Positions 10,045-18,291 of a stretch of DNA of 64,000 bases are shown in pieces. The first letter of the stretch is position 1, and every line of letters starts with the position of its first letter. The stretch covers positions 434,001-498,000 of the forward strand of contig JAIEOQ010000003.1 of the NCBI GenBank assembly GCA_019750335.1, in the 5' to 3' direction. A program made the translations under genes and the position numbers. The notes below the pieces were generated by a model. The model was not told the DNA's origin. It saw nothing but the letters and a program-made list of their open reading frames with translations, and did not search any database. The stretch is from Candidatus Obscuribacterales bacterium (GTDB lineage Bacteria; Cyanobacteriota; Vampirovibrionia; Obscuribacterales; Obscuribacteraceae).

Positions 10045-11112
10045 ATGATTCGCGTATTGGTAGCAGATGATTCATTAACAAGCCGTCAACGGCTTGTGCA
10101 AATTCTGCGTACCGATAAAGAGATAGAAATAATCGGTGAAGCAGACAACGGAGCCGAGGCCGCCCATTTGACTCGCCAACTTTCGCCGGATCTATTACTC
10201 ATGGACATTTATATGCCAGGTATGGATGGGCTTGAAACAACATCGCTAATCATGCACGAATCACCGTTGCCGATTGTGCTTATCTCCGGGATGCGTACCG
10301 GTGAACTTGTTATTGAAGCTTTAAATCGCGGTGCCTTGGCCGTGCTTGAAAAACCAAAAGAAGATGAGAGCGGTCATCTTTCAGCAATGTCAATGCATCT
10401 GCCTCGAGTTGTACACGCTATCGCTTCAATGAAATTGAAGCAACAGATGAAACCGATTAAGCCTCAATCCAATTCAAAAACTTATTCTACTTGCGTGGCT
10501 GAAGCCGAAGCCAGCATGGCTAAAACTGCTCATCCGCACAATACGAACTTCAAGCCGGAGATAGTGGCCATCGCCTCTTCGGTAGGCGGACCGGGAGCGC
10601 TAGAAATCATCTTAAATTCGCTTCCAGGCAATTTTTCTTTGCCTATTTTAGTTACTCAGCATATAAGCAAAGGTTTTGTATTCAATCTTGCCGAATGGCT
10701 CGACCGAGTGACTGATTTGACAGTCAAAGTCGCTCGTCACGGCGAAATGCTTGAAGCCGGCAACGTTTACGTCGCTCCGGACAGCTGCCATCTTGGCGTC
10801 GGTACAAACGGCGAGATCTATCTTTCACAAGCACCGCCGATTAAAGGATTTCAGCCCTCATGCACCCATATGTTTCAATCTGTGGCAGAGCATTACGGGG
10901 CACGTACTTTAGCCGTAATTTTAACTGGAATGGGAGATGACGGAGTTGCCGGATTGCAAGAAGTCAAAAAAAAAGGAGGAATTATCATTGCCCAAGATAT
11001 GTCCACCTCAATAGTTTTCGGAATGCCGGGCAACGCTTTAGCCTTAAAATTGCCTGATTATTTGCTGCCTGTCGATGCCATCGCTAAGCAGCTAATCGAA
11101 TGTTTGTCGTAG
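10045..11112 (+). CDS. cheB: CheB protein-glutamate methylesterase (WspF-like)
   Basis: 355 residues. An N-terminal receiver (1-120, phospho-acceptor Asp54 in LLMDIYMPGMDG) is joined by a linker (about 120-170) to a CheB methylesterase domain. The catalytic triad is visible as Ser179 in ASSVGGPG, His206 in TQHIS and Asp299 in GMGDDG. It should demethylate or deamidate the receptor encoded just upstream, with the receiver relieving autoinhibition when phosphorylated by the CheA at 6268. It starts 3 bp after the receptor gene. It is the last canonical member of the cluster; two-component genes follow instead of a WspR diguanylate cyclase. Confidence 0.95.
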   Translation: MIRVLVADDSLTSRQRLVQILRTDKEIEIIGEADNGAEAAHLTRQLSPDLLLMDIYMPGMDGLETTSLIMHESPLPIVLISGMRTGELVIEALNRGALAVLEKPKEDESGHLSAMSMHLPRVVHAIASMKLKQQMKPIKPQSNSKTYSTCVAEAEASMAKTAHPHNTNFKPEIVAIASSVGGPGALEIILNSLPGNFSLPILVTQHISKGFVFNLAEWLDRVTDLTVKVARHGEMLEAGNVYVAPDSCHLGVGTNGEIYLSQAPPIKGFQPSCTHMFQSVAEHYGARTLAVILTGMGDDGVAGLQEVKKKGGIIIAQDMSTSIVFGMPGNALALKLPDYLLPVDAIAKQLIECLS

Positions 11113-11129
11113 GATCCAGGATAAGAAGT

Positions 11130-12806
11130 ATGAATCAAGCAGCTCCAGCTACTCAAATCCTTATTGTTGAAGACAGTCCGACTCAAGCTTATAACTTGAA
11201 AATAACTTTGGAATCGGAATCTTTTCAGGTCAAAGTTTGCAACAGCGGTGAAGAAGCGCTCAAATTTTTGGCAGAAGAATCCATCGATCTAATCCTCACC
11301 GATATCATCATGCCTGGCATATCCGGATATGATCTTTGTCGCGCCATTAAAAGCGATACGCGAATTAGAGACATTCCGGTAATCTTGCTTACTACTCTTA
11401 GAGAAGAACAAGACATCATTCAAGGTATTGAATGCGGTGCGGATAATTTCATCAATAAACCTTACGATCCTCAATATCTACTTGCACGTATTTATCAAGT
11501 ATTGAACGTTTCCAAAAGGCGTCTAAGCAAGAGCGGAAACGTAGAAGTAGAGCTGATGGGACGCAGCTTAAGTGTCAATCAAAACACGGCTCAAGTGCTC
11601 GATTTTTTGGTATCAAGCTTTGAAGAATATATTCGCTCCAAAAAGCTAGAAGATTTACCTGCCGAAGCAATAGACAGCACAAGCGGTCTGGCCCAAAAAG
11701 CTTTTGAACTTTCTCGCTCCCAATCTGAGTTACGTAGACAAACTCTTATTTTGCAATCAATTTTGACCAGTATGGTAGAAGCGGTGATTGTTGCTGATGA
11801 ACGCGGCAATTTAATTACCTTGAATAAGGCTGCCCGGGACATATTTTGCAACGGTAAACAACCGCGGTCTATAAATGACCTGGAAAAACTATATCAAGCT
11901 GATCAAGTGACACCGCTACCTGATGACAAACAACCATACAATTCAGCCATGTCCGGTGAAACTATGGATGGAATAGAACTTTTCTTGCCCGGTAGCGGCA
12001 ACCGTTTGGATTATTGGTTGAGTTGCAATGTCAGTGTACTCAAAGATGAGCTGGGCTTGAATAAAGGAGCAGTAATTGTTTTTCGCGATGTAACCGCAAG
12101 AAAACAATTAGAACAGCAAGTTCGTCATTTTTATTCGATGATTACTCATGAATTACGCACCCCGCTTACGGCAATCAAAGGCTCTTTACGTTTGATTGAA
12201 GGTGGTCTGGCCGGCGATATTTCAAACAAAGCCAAAGACCTTGTCACCATGGCTGTCACTGAAAGTGATCGTTTAATTGCTTTGATCAATGACATTTTAG
12301 ATATTACTAAAATCGAATCCGGACGCTTGGAAATAAACGTTTCTGATTTGGATCCAACCGAGCTGGTTAGGCATACAGTGAATAATATGCAATCACTTGC
12401 CGATTCGGCTTCAATCAAAATTATTACCGAGTTAAACACTAACGGCACCAAGGTCGTTGGTGATCGTAGCCGGATTTTGCAAGTTTTGACAAACCTTCTA
12501 GGCAATGCCTTGAAGTTTTCGCCGACTAATTCAACAATCCTAATACGTACGTTACCTGCTGACAGCAATCGACTACGCTTTGAGATTGTTGACCAGGGTC
12601 CGGGTATCGCCGCTGATAAACTCAATTTGCTGTTCAAACCTTTTCAGCAAATAAGTAGTACTAGCTCTCACTCGATTGGTGGTACTGGTCTGGGCTTGCA
12701 TACGTGCCAATTATTGATTGAACGCCAGGGCGGAGCTATCGGTGTTGAAAGTGAGATCGGCAAAGGTTCTAATTTTTGGTTTGAGCTGCCGCTAGCAATA
12801 ATATAG
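11130..12806 (+). CDS. Cytoplasmic REC-PAS-histidine kinase
   Basis: 558 residues without membrane segments. The N-terminal receiver has Asp58 in LTDIIMPGISG. A linker (about 125-205) leads to a PAS domain (about 205-325; VIVADERGNLITLNKAA). The kinase core has an H-box ITHELRTPL with phospho-His340, LLGNALKFSP as N-box, and GPGI and GGTGLGL as G-boxes. An N-terminal receiver ahead of a kinase suggests it is itself a phosphorylation target, plausibly of the upstream CheA, and relays to the receiver and HPt genes that follow. I chose ATG 11130 because GGATAAGAAG sits just upstream; an ATG at 11100 overlapping cheB lacks such a site. Confidence 0.92.
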   Translation: MNQAAPATQILIVEDSPTQAYNLKITLESESFQVKVCNSGEEALKFLAEESIDLILTDIIMPGISGYDLCRAIKSDTRIRDIPVILLTTLREEQDIIQGIECGADNFINKPYDPQYLLARIYQVLNVSKRRLSKSGNVEVELMGRSLSVNQNTAQVLDFLVSSFEEYIRSKKLEDLPAEAIDSTSGLAQKAFELSRSQSELRRQTLILQSILTSMVEAVIVADERGNLITLNKAARDIFCNGKQPRSINDLEKLYQADQVTPLPDDKQPYNSAMSGETMDGIELFLPGSGNRLDYWLSCNVSVLKDELGLNKGAVIVFRDVTARKQLEQQVRHFYSMITHELRTPLTAIKGSLRLIEGGLAGDISNKAKDLVTMAVTESDRLIALINDILDITKIESGRLEINVSDLDPTELVRHTVNNMQSLADSASIKIITELNTNGTKVVGDRSRILQVLTNLLGNALKFSPTNSTILIRTLPADSNRLRFEIVDQGPGIAADKLNLLFKPFQQISSTSSHSIGGTGLGLHTCQLLIERQGGAIGVESEIGKGSNFWFELPLAII

Positions 12807-12854
12807 AATACTGTTGACTGCCGCTTCTGATCATAGTCGTTCAAAGGGGTCCCA

Positions 12855-13226
12855 TTGATTATCCAAAAGATCTTAATTGTGGATGACGACCCAAATATAA
12901 GAATGATTGCTCAAACAAGCATTGAAGGACTGACTGACTGGCAAGTTTTAACGGCAACTACCGGAGTGGAAGCTTTAGAGGTAGTAGCAAGCCAAATGCC
13001 GGATTTGATTCTACTGGATGTGAGAATGCCCGAGATGGATGGTTTAACGGCGCTCAAACATTTGCAAGAGAATCCACAAACTACCCTGATTCCGGTCATA
13101 TTCATTACAGCAAACGTTCAAACTCACGAAATTGAAGCTTATATAAGAAGCGGAGCTAAAGGAGTGATTTGCAAACCTTTTGATCCGCTGGCTTTGCCTG
13201 ATCACATACGTTCTTTTGTGCAATAA
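12855..13226 (+). CDS. Single-domain response regulator (TTG start)
   Basis: 123-residue lone receiver with acidic DDD at 10-12, phospho-acceptor Asp55 in LLDVRMPEMDG, a Thr/Ser switch in ITAN and the conserved Lys in CKPFDP. The TTG start is supported by AAAGGGG 5 bases upstream and by the receiver fold beginning at once (IIQKILIVDDD). It lies 48 bp after the REC-PAS kinase and 2 bp before the HPt gene. It is well placed as a relay intermediate between kinase and HPt. It resembles the receiver at 3139, particularly the KPFDP tail. Confidence 0.9.
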   Translation: MIIQKILIVDDDPNIRMIAQTSIEGLTDWQVLTATTGVEALEVVASQMPDLILLDVRMPEMDGLTALKHLQENPQTTLIPVIFITANVQTHEIEAYIRSGAKGVICKPFDPLALPDHIRSFVQ

Positions 13227-13228
13227 AA

Positions 13229-13561
13229 ATGGAAAGCAACGAGCAAAAAGCAAAACTACAAGAATCTCTAGTTGCTCTAAGCAAAATCTATGCTCAGGAA
13301 TTACCGGCAAGACTAGAAGAGCTGAGGTTGTCCATTGAAAAAGCTAAACAGTCGCCGGCTGAGGCTGCTTTTTTATTGCAGGCAAGCTCTTTTGCTCATA
13401 AGCTTAAAGGAACGGCTGCTTCATTCGGATTTGTCTCCCTTGGAAAAAATATGACGATTATTGAGGCTCTACTTTTAGAGCTGATTTCAGACGAAAATCC
13501 TAAATATTGGCAAGAAATTGACGTCTGCCTGCATAATTCTTATCAGACGGACATTGATTAA
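13229..13561 (+). CDS. Stand-alone HPt phosphotransfer protein
   Basis: 110 residues, all helical in character, with the HPt signature FAHKLKGTAASFGF; His57 is the predicted phospho-acceptor. It should accept a phosphoryl group from a receiver (for example 12855 or a hybrid kinase receiver) and pass it to another. It is the last gene of the rightward signalling operon, 2 bp after the receiver gene. Hybrid kinases plus an HPt and lone receivers imply a multistep His-Asp-His-Asp relay. Confidence 0.85.
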   Translation: MESNEQKAKLQESLVALSKIYAQELPARLEELRLSIEKAKQSPAEAAFLLQASSFAHKLKGTAASFGFVSLGKNMTIIEALLLELISDENPKYWQEIDVCLHNSYQTDID

Positions 13562-13675
13562 CTGTTTTTGGGAACTTTCCGTTTAATCTTTATCTCCTAC
13601 TGATGGGTGATATCCGAATTCTGTCCGCCACCTATTATGGCGATACGGTCATCCGTTTTGGAGCGTTAGGTATTA

Positions 13676-14047
13676 ATGAAGAAGATGTCGTTCTTATTTT
13701 TAACAGCCCTTTTAACGGCTTTGCCGCCAGTTTTTGCCGCTGCTGAATCTCCTGTCAACGAACCAACAGCTGAGGAGTGGATGATGGACGTTACTTATCC
13801 CGGTCTCAATGTCAGCCCAGAGAAAAAAGTGATTGAGTTGCATAGGCAAAGAGAATCAATCAAACAAATAAAAACAGAGAAAACAACGACTAAAAATAAG
13901 CCAGCAGTCAAAATTACTTGTGTTGTCGTTCACGATCCCAAGAAAAAAACAGTAACTTGTATGGATTTTGTATCCAACGAACATGTGAAGCTAAGAAAGC
14001 TATTGAAAGCACATAACGATCACGGCGAACATACTCCGACGCGTTAA
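13676..14047 (+). CDS. Small secreted protein of unknown function
   Basis: 123 residues. A typical Sec signal peptide (KK, hydrophobic LFLTALLTALPPV, then FAAAES) suggests cleavage near residue 23. The mature part is rich in Lys and Thr (IKQIKTEKTTTKNK) and ends in a His-rich tail (HNDHGEH). Two cysteines (about 82 and 94) could form a disulfide. I recognise no domain. It is preceded by 114 bp without a gene and has an AGG 5-6 bases before the ATG. It converges with the FAH-family gene with a 1-bp gap. Confidence 0.7.
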   Translation: MKKMSFLFLTALLTALPPVFAAAESPVNEPTAEEWMMDVTYPGLNVSPEKKVIELHRQRESIKQIKTEKTTTKNKPAVKITCVVVHDPKKKTVTCMDFVSNEHVKLRKLLKAHNDHGEHTPTR

Positions 14048-14048
14048 A

Positions 14049-14912
14049 TCATCTGGCGTTAGCTAAACTTGCTGCTTCCAGTTTGACTTTATTTTCTAAA
14101 ATACCGATTCCTTGTACTTCCATAGAAACGGTATCACCTTGCTGCAACCAAGGATATTTGGCTGGCTGCACTACGTCGCCATTTTTCGGATCAAGCTTTG
14201 CTGAGAATTCAGCAATACAACCATTACCGACAGTACCGGAGCCGATCACATAGCCGGCATGAACAGTAATATTTTGTTGTCCGAGCCAAGCAATTATGCG
14301 CGGGAAAGACCAAGCTTGACGTTTACCAGAAGTTGGATGAGTGTGATAAAGAGTGTTGGCGTTAGAGCGACTGCGTTCTTCACCGTTGATTCTCAAGATC
14401 ATTTCGGCATTCAGCACTCCGTTTTCATCCATCTCAAAGTTAGAAGCCGGTACTAATTTCGGACCGAAACTTTTGCCGATTATTGATTTGCTGTTATTCG
14501 GGCCTAGTCCTTCAATATCTTTCTTTTGAATATCACGAGCTGACCAATCGTTCATGATTGTGAGCTGGCAGTGTTCTTTGAAAAACTGCAAAGCTTCTTT
14601 CTCATCCTTAATCAAAGCTGTTTTATTCACAAAACAAGCAATTTCAAATTCATAATCTGGAGCCTTAACGCAAGCCGGAATTGTGATTTCATCGCCTGTA
14701 GCAAATACTTTTTCCGGCGGCAGATCACAGATGTAATAAGAAGCATGGTCATACCAACCGGGCCAAATCTGAGCGCCGCGCTTATCTCGAATCTGCACCA
14801 CATGCTTTTCAAAGCCAAGAAAATCCAAAAGCATATATGGTTGGGTTATTTTGCTACCCAGAAACTCGATAGTTTTAGTTTCACGATTCAAAAGCATTTT
14901 TGGCTCCTGCAC
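14049..14912 (-). CDS. Fumarylacetoacetate hydrolase (FAH) family protein
   Basis: 287-residue cytosolic FAH-superfamily enzyme. Family landmarks are PDYEFEIACFVNK (acidic residues of the divalent-metal site), MNDWSARDIQ, GKSFGP and GSGTVGNGC. The superfamily cleaves C-C bonds in or decarboxylates beta-diketo acids; members of this length include fumarylacetoacetases, acylpyruvases and 2-hydroxyhepta-2,4-diene-1,7-dioate isomerases. The substrate cannot be told from sequence, and no tyrosine-catabolism genes lie nearby. It is divergent from the rhodanese gene at 14978. Confidence 0.88.
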   Translation of the reverse strand: MQEPKMLLNRETKTIEFLGSKITQPYMLLDFLGFEKHVVQIRDKRGAQIWPGWYDHASYYICDLPPEKVFATGDEITIPACVKAPDYEFEIACFVNKTALIKDEKEALQFFKEHCQLTIMNDWSARDIQKKDIEGLGPNNSKSIIGKSFGPKLVPASNFEMDENGVLNAEMILRINGEERSRSNANTLYHTHPTSGKRQAWSFPRIIAWLGQQNITVHAGYVIGSGTVGNGCIAEFSAKLDPKNGDVVQPAKYPWLQQGDTVSMEVQGIGILENKVKLEAASLANAR

Positions 14913-14977
14913 GGCTATGGAAACGGTATGATCTTAGCTTATCCCTCAACAAAAAAAATTATTGAAAGGCACGATTC

Positions 14978-15346
14978 ATGAAGCATTCGGAAGCATTTGT
15001 TCGGCTTGTCGACGAGGCTAAAACTCGAGTCACTGAGATCACCATTGAAGATGTACTTAGGCGTAAGAAGGATAATGAATTCTTCCATTTTGTCGATGTT
15101 CGCGAAGATAACGAGTGGGAAGCAGGACGTGCTGCCGGAGCTATTCATATCGGTCGTGGCATCATGGAGCGAGACATCGAAACGCTTATTCCAAACAAAA
15201 ACGAAACCATCGTGCTTTATTGTGGTGGCGGATTTCGCTCGGCACTAGCTGCTGACAACATCCAAAAAATGGGTTACACAAAGGTACTCTCAATGGACGG
15301 TGGCATGCGTCGTTGGCGAGAGCTGAATTTACCTGAAGAAAAATAA
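14978..15346 (+). CDS. Rhodanese-like sulfurtransferase domain protein
   Basis: 122 residues, a single rhodanese domain. FVDVREDNEWEAG and GAIHIGRGIMERD match the conserved CH2A/CH2B regions, and the active-site loop is YCGGGFRSAL with Cys82 as the persulfide-forming residue. It could deliver sulfane sulfur or detoxify; single-domain rhodaneses are rarely assignable further. GAAAGG lies about 9 bases upstream of the ATG. It is divergent from the FAH-family gene with a 65-bp spacer and converges with the mini-gene at 15349. Confidence 0.9.
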   Translation: MKHSEAFVRLVDEAKTRVTEITIEDVLRRKKDNEFFHFVDVREDNEWEAGRAAGAIHIGRGIMERDIETLIPNKNETIVLYCGGGFRSALAADNIQKMGYTKVLSMDGGMRRWRELNLPEEK

Positions 15347-15348
15347 TT

Positions 15349-15510
15349 CTAGTAGTGGTCGGAAAGATAAGCCGATTTCACTAGTTTATATGCGATATAG
15401 CCGTAGATAAGACAGATAAGCAAAACAACCAGCTCTGGCTGTTTCATCAAGCCTTTGAGAAATGGGCGGCAGAGCCAATCAACCCAGAAGATCCCAAGCC
15501 CCGTACCCAT
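15349..15510 (-). CDS. 53-residue single-pass membrane protein, paralogue of 18073-18237
   Basis: Short frame read from ATG 15510 to TAG at 15349. Residues 24-41 form one hydrophobic segment (LVVLLICLIYGYIAY), followed by KSAYLS. The start begins MGTGLGIFWVDW. AGGAG lies 10 bases before the ATG, and the frame accounts for most of the otherwise empty stretch 15347-15662. It aligns along its whole length with the 54-residue protein at 18073: both share MG-GTGI-F-D, RPFL, YGYIAY and KSAYLS. This is the main evidence that both are real. Function is unknown. Confidence 0.78.
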   Translation of the reverse strand: MGTGLGIFWVDWLCRPFLKGLMKQPELVVLLICLIYGYIAYKLVKSAYLSDHY

Positions 15511-15662
15511 TCTGATTAGCTCCTGCTCACATTTGTGGCTGAAATAAAGGACTGTGAAGCCTTTCAGATCCTAATCAGGCGCATATTAAATAACAATTCT
15601 TGAGAACAGGATTTTAGATTCAATAAGATAGACAAGATTACAGTCTTTACCAGGAAAAACTT

Positions 15663-17159
15663 ATGCGACAAGACGAAACCGGTTCGCTTACTGCCGAGCA
15701 TGCCGACGGGCGGGTAGAGCTTCTTCCTTCAGCAAGTCTTGAATCCAGTCCTCTTTACAATGAGGACCTGGCACCGGTAACACTGGTCAAACGCGACTGG
15801 TCTACTTATAACTTTGCTGCTCTTTGGGCAAGCATGTCCGCTTGTATTCCTACTTATATGCTGTCAGCCGGGCTAATCGCCTCCGGCATGAACTGGTGGC
15901 AAGCGTTAATCACGATTCTTTTAGGCAACATTATCGTTCTTGTTCCGATTTTGCTTAATTCACATCCTGGTACCAAATACGGTATTCCTTTTCCGGTGTT
16001 CGCTCGGGCAAGTTACGGCACCATCGGCTCCAATCTGCCGGCTTTGATGCGTGCTGTCGTTGCTTGCGGCTGGTTCGGCATCCAAGCTTGGATTGGCGGA
16101 CAAGCTTTGAACGTCTTTTTCAAATGTATTATTCCTGGTTGGGAAACTTTGCTTGGTCCGGCCATTGCTGACCATAAACCCACCGAATGGCTCTGCTTCT
16201 TGCTTTTTTGGTCTTTGAATATTCTGATTATCTACAAAGGCATGGATCTGCTCAAAAAAGTAGAAGGTTTTGCCGCACCTTTTGTTCTGGTTATGACTGC
16301 CGCTTTGACTGTATGGGCTGTGAACAACGCTCACGGCTTAGGCAGCCTGATTCATGACAGCGGCAAGTTTCATACACTTGCTGAATTCTTGCCTGTTTTC
16401 TTTCCCTCACTAACAGCGATGATTGGATTCTGGGCAACATTGTCTTTGAACATGCCTGATTTCACGCGCTTCGGTCGCAGCCAGAAAGAACAAACCATCG
16501 GTCAAGTCGTGGCTTTACCTTTATCAATGACTATATTTTCGGCTATGGGTGTAATGATTACATCAGCTGCAGTTGTAATTTATCCTGATGCGCCTCTTAG
16601 TGAACTTTGGGACCCAATTAAACTGATCGGTCGTTTTAGCGAACCTTGGTTAGTAGCAATCTCCATGTTCACGGTGGCCGTAGCAACTCTTTCAGTAAAT
16701 ATCGCTGCAAACGTAGTTTCACCGGCAAACGACTTTGCCAACGCTTTTCCGCGTTATATCACTTTCAAGCGCGGTGGCTTAATTACAGGCATTGTCGGCA
16801 TCTTGATGCAACCCTGGAAATTAGTTGCCGATCCTAGCGGTTACATATTTACCTGGCTGCTTGGTTATTCAGGCGGCTTAGGTTCTATTGCTGGTGTGCT
16901 GATCGTTGATTATTGGCTGATCCGCAAAACCAAGCTAGCTTTGCCTGATCTTTATTTGACTAAAGGCGAATATGAGTTTAGATCCGGCTGGAACATAGCA
17001 GCGGTAATTGCCACTATCGCCGGTTGCGCTGCCGCCTGGATTGGCGTCGTCGTACCAGCGCTGCATCATTTATATGATTACGCCTGGTTTCTCGGACTCG
17101 GTGTCTCCGGCCTAATTTATTATTTGCTGATGTCGGCCAAAGGCGCTAAAACAGCCTGA
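15663..17159 (+). CDS. NCS1-family nucleobase/allantoin-type permease
   Basis: 498-residue polytopic membrane protein with about twelve hydrophobic segments. The N-terminal motif NEDLAPVTLVKRDWSTYNF is the NCS1 signature; FPVFARASYGTIGSNLPALMRA and WFGIQAWIGG are family-conserved substrate-region segments, as is NMPDFTRF in the middle. NCS1 proteins co-transport cytosine, uracil, allantoin, hydantoin or thiamine-like compounds with Na+ or H+; which one cannot be told. AGGA precedes the ATG by about 8 bases. Its 3' end overlaps the convergent desaturase gene by 40 bp. No purine or pyrimidine catabolic genes are adjacent. Confidence 0.92.
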   Translation: MRQDETGSLTAEHADGRVELLPSASLESSPLYNEDLAPVTLVKRDWSTYNFAALWASMSACIPTYMLSAGLIASGMNWWQALITILLGNIIVLVPILLNSHPGTKYGIPFPVFARASYGTIGSNLPALMRAVVACGWFGIQAWIGGQALNVFFKCIIPGWETLLGPAIADHKPTEWLCFLLFWSLNILIIYKGMDLLKKVEGFAAPFVLVMTAALTVWAVNNAHGLGSLIHDSGKFHTLAEFLPVFFPSLTAMIGFWATLSLNMPDFTRFGRSQKEQTIGQVVALPLSMTIFSAMGVMITSAAVVIYPDAPLSELWDPIKLIGRFSEPWLVAISMFTVAVATLSVNIAANVVSPANDFANAFPRYITFKRGGLITGIVGILMQPWKLVADPSGYIFTWLLGYSGGLGSIAGVLIVDYWLIRKTKLALPDLYLTKGEYEFRSGWNIAAVIATIAGCAAAWIGVVVPALHHLYDYAWFLGLGVSGLIYYLLMSAKGAKTA

Positions 17160-17902
17160 GGTTTCGCTTCGTTCATTGTTTTAACTAATCCGATTGCTTT
17201 CATCAAACGCAACATCAGCCAGGAAAGATCTATTTCGTGGCGCTTAAATCCGCTCCGTGCCGAGCCGGGATAAGCGTGATGATTATTGTGCCAACCTTCG
17301 CCGGCTGTCAAAAGAGCAACCCACCAGATGTTAACGCTATCATCCTCTGTTGCTTGTCCTTTATAGCCTAAACGGGGAATATGACAAACTACATTGAGTA
17401 AAAAAGGAACTTGTTGTACGAGCAAACCAGCCAGTGCGCTGGCTAAAGCCACAACCCAGCCGAAAGAGACTAGCAGGATTAAGCGAAAACCAAAACCGAT
17501 GAGCATACTTAGCAAATGAGCTCGATGCCAATTGCCATCTTGTTCCAGGAAGCGATAGAAGGGATCTTTGACTAAATCTTTAGCTTGAGTTGCCGGATTG
17601 ATGTGCTCCGGATAAGTGGATTGAAAGAACCAGCCAAAATAAGCATTTTTCCAACCGTAACGTGGTGAATGCGGATCAAGCGATTGATCCGTATAACGAT
17701 GATGGGCGCGATGCATAGTTGCCCACCAAATTGGCGAACTTTGCCAGGCAAGATAGCCAGTGCCTACCCAAAAATATTCGACTAATTTTGGACATTTGAA
17801 TGATCTGTGAGCAAGCAAACGATGATAGCCGATGGTCACACCAAGCATCAGCCAAACGTAAGAAACGAAAAACACCAAAAGAAATTCTGTCATATACTCC
17901 AT
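17120..17902 (-). CDS. Membrane acyl-lipid/acyl-CoA desaturase
   Basis: About 260-residue integral membrane di-iron desaturase. The three His boxes are present: HRLLAHR, HRAHH and HNNHH, in the order and spacing of the delta-9 (DesC/stearoyl-CoA) family. It should insert a cis double bond in fatty acyl chains and so affect membrane fluidity. I prefer the ATG at 17902 (MEYMTEF), preceded by AAGG, over a TTG at 17935. Its last 40 bp overlap the convergent NCS1 permease gene. It follows the mini membrane gene at 18073 and the DoxX-like gene on the same strand. Confidence 0.92.
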   Translation of the reverse strand: MEYMTEFLLVFFVSYVWLMLGVTIGYHRLLAHRSFKCPKLVEYFWVGTGYLAWQSSPIWWATMHRAHHRYTDQSLDPHSPRYGWKNAYFGWFFQSTYPEHINPATQAKDLVKDPFYRFLEQDGNWHRAHLLSMLIGFGFRLILLVSFGWVVALASALAGLLVQQVPFLLNVVCHIPRLGYKGQATEDDSVNIWWVALLTAGEGWHNNHHAYPGSARSGFKRHEIDLSWLMLRLMKAIGLVKTMNEAKPQAVLAPLADISK

Positions 17903-18072
17903 GTTGCCTTGACCAATGGTTTTATGCGGCAACAAGAGAGATGCACACTGCCTATTAGCTTTGCTTATTGGTACAACAAAGCTCTGGCAATCAGTTGCAC
18001 TCTAACTATCTCATTGTTTTTACTGCTTTCAAAGCAGATTAACTTGAAAGTTCATTATTGTTATTAGAGGCA

Positions 18073-18237
18073 TCAGCTGTTTGCTTCACTCAAATAAGCT
18101 GATTTGATCGCCAAATAGGCAATATAGCCATAAACAATCGCCAACATAACCAGCATTACAGTAGGAAACTTCATGCCGATGCGTAAAAAAGGACGCACAA
18201 TAAAGTCGAGAAAAATGATGCCAGTACCGGCGCCCAT
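18073..18237 (-). CDS. 54-residue single-pass membrane protein, paralogue of 15349-15510
   Basis: Starts MGAGTGIIFLDFIVRPFL and has one hydrophobic segment (VMLVMLAIVYGYIAYLAI) near the C-terminus, ending KSAYLSEANS. I start at ATG 18237 because GGAG lies 8-9 bases upstream, and because this start matches the paralogue at 15349; a longer frame to 18273 exists. Both paralogues share the GTGI, RPFL, YGYIAY and KSAYLS blocks. It lies between the DoxX-like gene (54 bp upstream) and the desaturase. Function is unknown; size and context suggest a membrane accessory protein. Confidence 0.75.
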   Translation of the reverse strand: MGAGTGIIFLDFIVRPFLRIGMKFPTVMLVMLAIVYGYIAYLAIKSAYLSEANS

Positions 18238-18291
18238 ACAAACGCTCCGCAATGAAAAACCTATTGTTGACAATGAGCAGTTAAGGCTCGG

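Noticed and set aside
12146-12637. 163-codon antisense frame inside the REC-PAS-kinase gene
   Set aside because: It lies wholly opposite conserved kinase motifs, whose codon pattern explains the open frame.
3652-13561. Flagellar chemotaxis operon
   Set aside because: No flagellar genes, CheY-only output or CheZ; the CheR-TPR, two CheW and CheA-REC layout fits alternative (Wsp-type) systems.
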